A stretch of 18,169 nt of DNA from Candidatus Delongbacteria bacterium (GTDB lineage: Bacteria > Delongbacteria > UBA4055): the NCBI GenBank assembly GCA_027858795.1, contig JAQICF010000042.1, positions 1-18,169 on the forward strand. The letters are read 5' to 3'. Positions within the stretch are counted from its first letter, which is position 1; every line of letters starts with the position of its first letter. Positions 16,245 through 18,169 of this stretch are shown here, piece by piece. The translations under genes were made by a program, and so were the position numbers. The notes under the pieces were generated by a model that was given only the letters and a program-made list of their open reading frames with translations, did not search any database and had not been told where the DNA came from.

Positions 16245-16677
16245 TTTTTACAGTTCCTATTACTTTGGCAGGATTTCCGGCAACAATCGTATTATCATCT
16301 ACATTTCTTGTAACTACAGAACCAGCACCAACGATAGCTTTTTTCCCAATCGTAATATTGGGGAGTATAATAACATTCGAACCTATCCATGCATCGTCAT
16401 TAATTATTACCTCACCTTTAATAAGGTACTTTTCAATAGTGTTTAATTTAGAATTATTGGGATCAGAATCTGCAATAAAAGTAGCTCCTGGAGCTATGGC
16501 AACCCTATCACCTATTTTTATAGCATTTCCTCTGTAGTTATCAATGAAGTGTACATTCATATTTACATAAGAGTCTTTGCCAATAACTATTCCACTGAAC
16601 CGTAATAGAACAATTCTAATTTTATGTATGAAAAAGTTTCTTCCTAATATTCTAAATAAGAATCTACAATATTTCAT
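16234..16677 (-). CDS. Left-handed beta-helix (hexapeptide repeat) acyltransferase
   Basis: At 147 residues this is a short O- or N-acetyltransferase-type protein of the LbH superfamily. Hexapeptide steps are visible from about 30 onward (IVIGKD, IKIGDR, VAIAPG, VIINDD, AWIGSN, VIILPN, ITIGKK, AIVGAG, SVVTRN) and it closes with VAGNPAKVIG (132-141), the standard signature for acetyl-CoA-dependent sugar acetyltransferases. The usual catalytic histidine loop reads FIADSDPNNSKL (67-78) with no histidine, a variant I recall from related surface-locus proteins. A good AGAGGT ribosome site precedes the ATG. It probably acetylates a sugar of the cluster's product. Confidence 0.88.
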   Translation of the reverse strand: MKYCRFLFRILGRNFFIHKIRIVLLRFSGIVIGKDSYVNMNVHFIDNYRGNAIKIGDRVAIAPGATFIADSDPNNSKLNTIEKYLIKGEVIINDDAWIGSNVIILPNITIGKKAIVGAGSVVTRNVDDNTIVAGNPAKVIGTVKIEK

Positions 16678-16681
16678 ATAT

Positions 16682-17674
16682 CTACCTCTTTAGTAAAAAT
16701 TTTTCTATAACATTGAACATCTTTTTATTGTTTCTCAAAAATTCTTTAGCTGATCGAAGCAAAGGATTTCCTTTATAAATATTAAAATATTTTTTTTGAA
16801 CAGCACCAAATTGTCTAAATGAATATTCAACATTTTCTATCATGCTTCCTTCAAAATCAAATTTGTCGGTTTTGTCAGATAGAAAAGATATGACTTCTTT
16901 GATCAACAATGATGCAGAGCCACTATTCCTAAAATCTGGATCTATTGTGCTAATAAGATCATAACCACTCATAGAGTCCCAAATGAAAAATATTGCACTG
17001 TGAATTTTATTATCTTTATCAATAGAATAAATGATCCGACCACTATTCATTTTCTTTGATTCGTTATAAATTTTCATAAAAGTATCAAGACTGTAAATAA
17101 TATCTTGACCTTGTTTTTTCAGGGTCATCTCATGATTTCTATAAAACTGTTTAGGATCCATATCAAACTTAACTTCAACTAATTTAGAAGCTTTATTAAT
17201 ATTCTTTTTTTTACCGTTTGAAAAATTTGAAATTACTTCATCTATATTTATAATATTTTCAATTACATAAGTATATCTTGTCGTCTCTTTGAATCCTCTC
17301 CAATAAAACGGAAGCCAATTCTTGAAATCATAATGAAAATACTGATCAAAATACGATATTTTAAGTAAATCTAATTCATTAATAATAGTATCAATTATAT
17401 TTTTTTCATAAGATAATTTTTTTGCATATTTTTGATTTTCAGGATATTTTATGCAAACTCCACAAAAAGGAGTAAGTATTGGTTGGATAATAAACTTTAA
17501 AAATAAAGTCTTATTTAAATAATAGGGAAGAGCTGCTATTACTGAATTATCTTTTTTAACTAAGATCACATCCCAATTAGATGGACCACAAACAGAATCT
17601 AACCACCAATGTTGGTTAAATATTGAGAGCTTATTAGATTTGCAAAAATCAATATATAATATTTTATTTTGCAT
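16682..17674 (-). CDS. FemAB/CelD-like GNAT-fold transferase
   Basis: The 330-residue protein has the double-GNAT layout of the FemAB-like group. The first half contains FNQHWWLDSVCG (19-30) and a SNGKKKNINKA segment (152-162). The second half has GYDLISTIDPDFRNSGSAS (237-255), the acyl-donor binding region, followed by FDFEGSM (272-278) and FRQFGAVQKKYF. FemAB proteins move amino acids from tRNA onto peptidoglycan, while relatives in polysaccharide loci are thought to attach amino-acyl or acyl groups to sugars. The placement favours the second. The start ATG lies 11 bases inside the preceding gene, so translation is coupled. Confidence 0.8.
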   Translation of the reverse strand: MQNKILYIDFCKSNKLSIFNQHWWLDSVCGPSNWDVILVKKDNSVIAALPYYLNKTLFLKFIIQPILTPFCGVCIKYPENQKYAKKLSYEKNIIDTIINELDLLKISYFDQYFHYDFKNWLPFYWRGFKETTRYTYVIENIINIDEVISNFSNGKKKNINKASKLVEVKFDMDPKQFYRNHEMTLKKQGQDIIYSLDTFMKIYNESKKMNSGRIIYSIDKDNKIHSAIFFIWDSMSGYDLISTIDPDFRNSGSASLLIKEVISFLSDKTDKFDFEGSMIENVEYSFRQFGAVQKKYFNIYKGNPLLRSAKEFLRNNKKMFNVIEKFLLKR

Positions 17675-18169
17675 ATTGCATCATTGCCTTGATAATATTT
17701 ATTCCCATATCTTTTAATAGTTGCATCGTCCATTCGAGGCAATTACTGGACCATCTTTCAGGGTGTGTTTGAAAAATGATCTTATTATTTTCATTCTGTT
17801 TAATAAAATTTTCTAATTCCAAATTATTGTTAAAATCAGCTTTTATTTCTGAATTTACTTTGTCTCTTATATTTGATTTTCCTTGAGACCAATTTCTGCC
17901 GGTGTCATTAATGTACGCAATATTTCTATAATCAATATCAAGATAAACTTCACCGATGATATTACAATCATTTAGAAATTCTTTGTTATTCTTCCACATA
18001 TCTCTATTATCAAATTTCTTTAAAGGTCTTCCATGCATTGAAATAGTATTAACAGGAACTAATTTTCTGAATCTTTCCAATTTAGTTTCAAAGTCTTCAA
18101 GTGCTAAAGTAAGATCTCCATCAGAGTCAGATAAGTTTTCATAATGATAACCAATTTCATGTCCTAAAC
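17664..18169 (-). CDS. Polysaccharide deacetylase-like protein, 5' end outside the window
   Basis: Only the C-terminal 167 residues are visible, since the frame stays open from the window edge (first full codon 18167-18165) to the stop at 17664. It begins with LGHEIGYHYENLS, then SMHGRPLKKFDNRDMWK, DIDYRNIAYINDTGRNW, NIRDKV, and near the end FQTHPERWS. This matches a deacetylase-like family of surface polysaccharide loci that I recognise by pattern. In the usual NodB motif HTxxH the second histidine is missing here (HYENL), so the metal site may differ or the protein may not be a true deacetylase. The TTG at 18080 is not a true start. The 3' end overlaps the FemAB-like gene by 11 bases. Confidence 0.8.
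   Translation of the reverse strand, partial: LGHEIGYHYENLSDSDGDLTLALEDFETKLERFRKLVPVNTISMHGRPLKKFDNRDMWKNNKEFLNDCNIIGEVYLDIDYRNIAYINDTGRNWSQGKSNIRDKVNSEIKADFNNNLELENFIKQNENNKIIFQTHPERWSSNCLEWTMQLLKDMGINIIKAMMQYAK

Overview
This is an A+T-rich (roughly 70% by eye) bacterial chromosome segment made of two convergent gene blocks. Positions 1-10247 are read on the + strand and 10287-18169 on the - strand, with an intrinsic terminator between them. The organism is probably Gram-negative. Possible FCB-type relatives such as Cloacimonadota or Delongbacteria are suggested by the exported right-handed beta-helix protein with a C-terminal FnIII-like module, the exported TPR proteins, the FemAB/deacetylase-like/DUF354 surface cluster, low GC and frequent TTG/GTG starts. 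That assignment is inference, not proof.

Plus block. Positions 1-425 hold no convincing gene, but contain a GC-rich palindromic island and a short reading frame that may be mobile-element debris. An amidophosphoribosyltransferase (PurF-type, 426-1811) is translationally coupled (TAATG) to an exported helical-repeat protein of unknown role (1811-3076). A strong promoter then drives an exported MORN/YwqK-plus-TPR protein and a MoxR AAA+ ATPase (3200-4948). A second clear promoter starts a housekeeping unit: hpt, ftsH, folP, surE and a family 2 glycosyltransferase. Its last three genes start with GTG or TTG and overlap or abut their upstream neighbours. Purine salvage, membrane proteolysis, folate synthesis and nucleotide dephosphorylation therefore share a transcript; hpt-ftsH-folP is a recurring bacterial gene order.

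Minus block. Seven genes, nearly all overlapping, run right to left: a polysaccharide deacetylase-like protein (cut by the window edge), a FemAB/GNAT-type transferase, a left-handed beta-helix acetyltransferase, a DUF354 GT-B-like protein, a class I methyltransferase, an LPG-synthase/UPF0104-type membrane protein and a GT-C-type membrane glycosyltransferase. Together they look like a pathway that builds, decorates and moves a lipid-linked or surface glycoconjugate. No Wzx, Wzy, ABC exporter or initiating phosphoglycosyltransferase is visible in the window. Downstream, a secreted beta-helix protein is its own transcription unit with a near-consensus promoter and an intrinsic terminator.

No tRNA, rRNA, CRISPR array or intact insertion sequence was seen. 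The least explained parts are the seven-gene minus-strand surface cluster and the MORN/TPR-MoxR pair. The remainder is largely housekeeping with some structural oddities, listed as findings.
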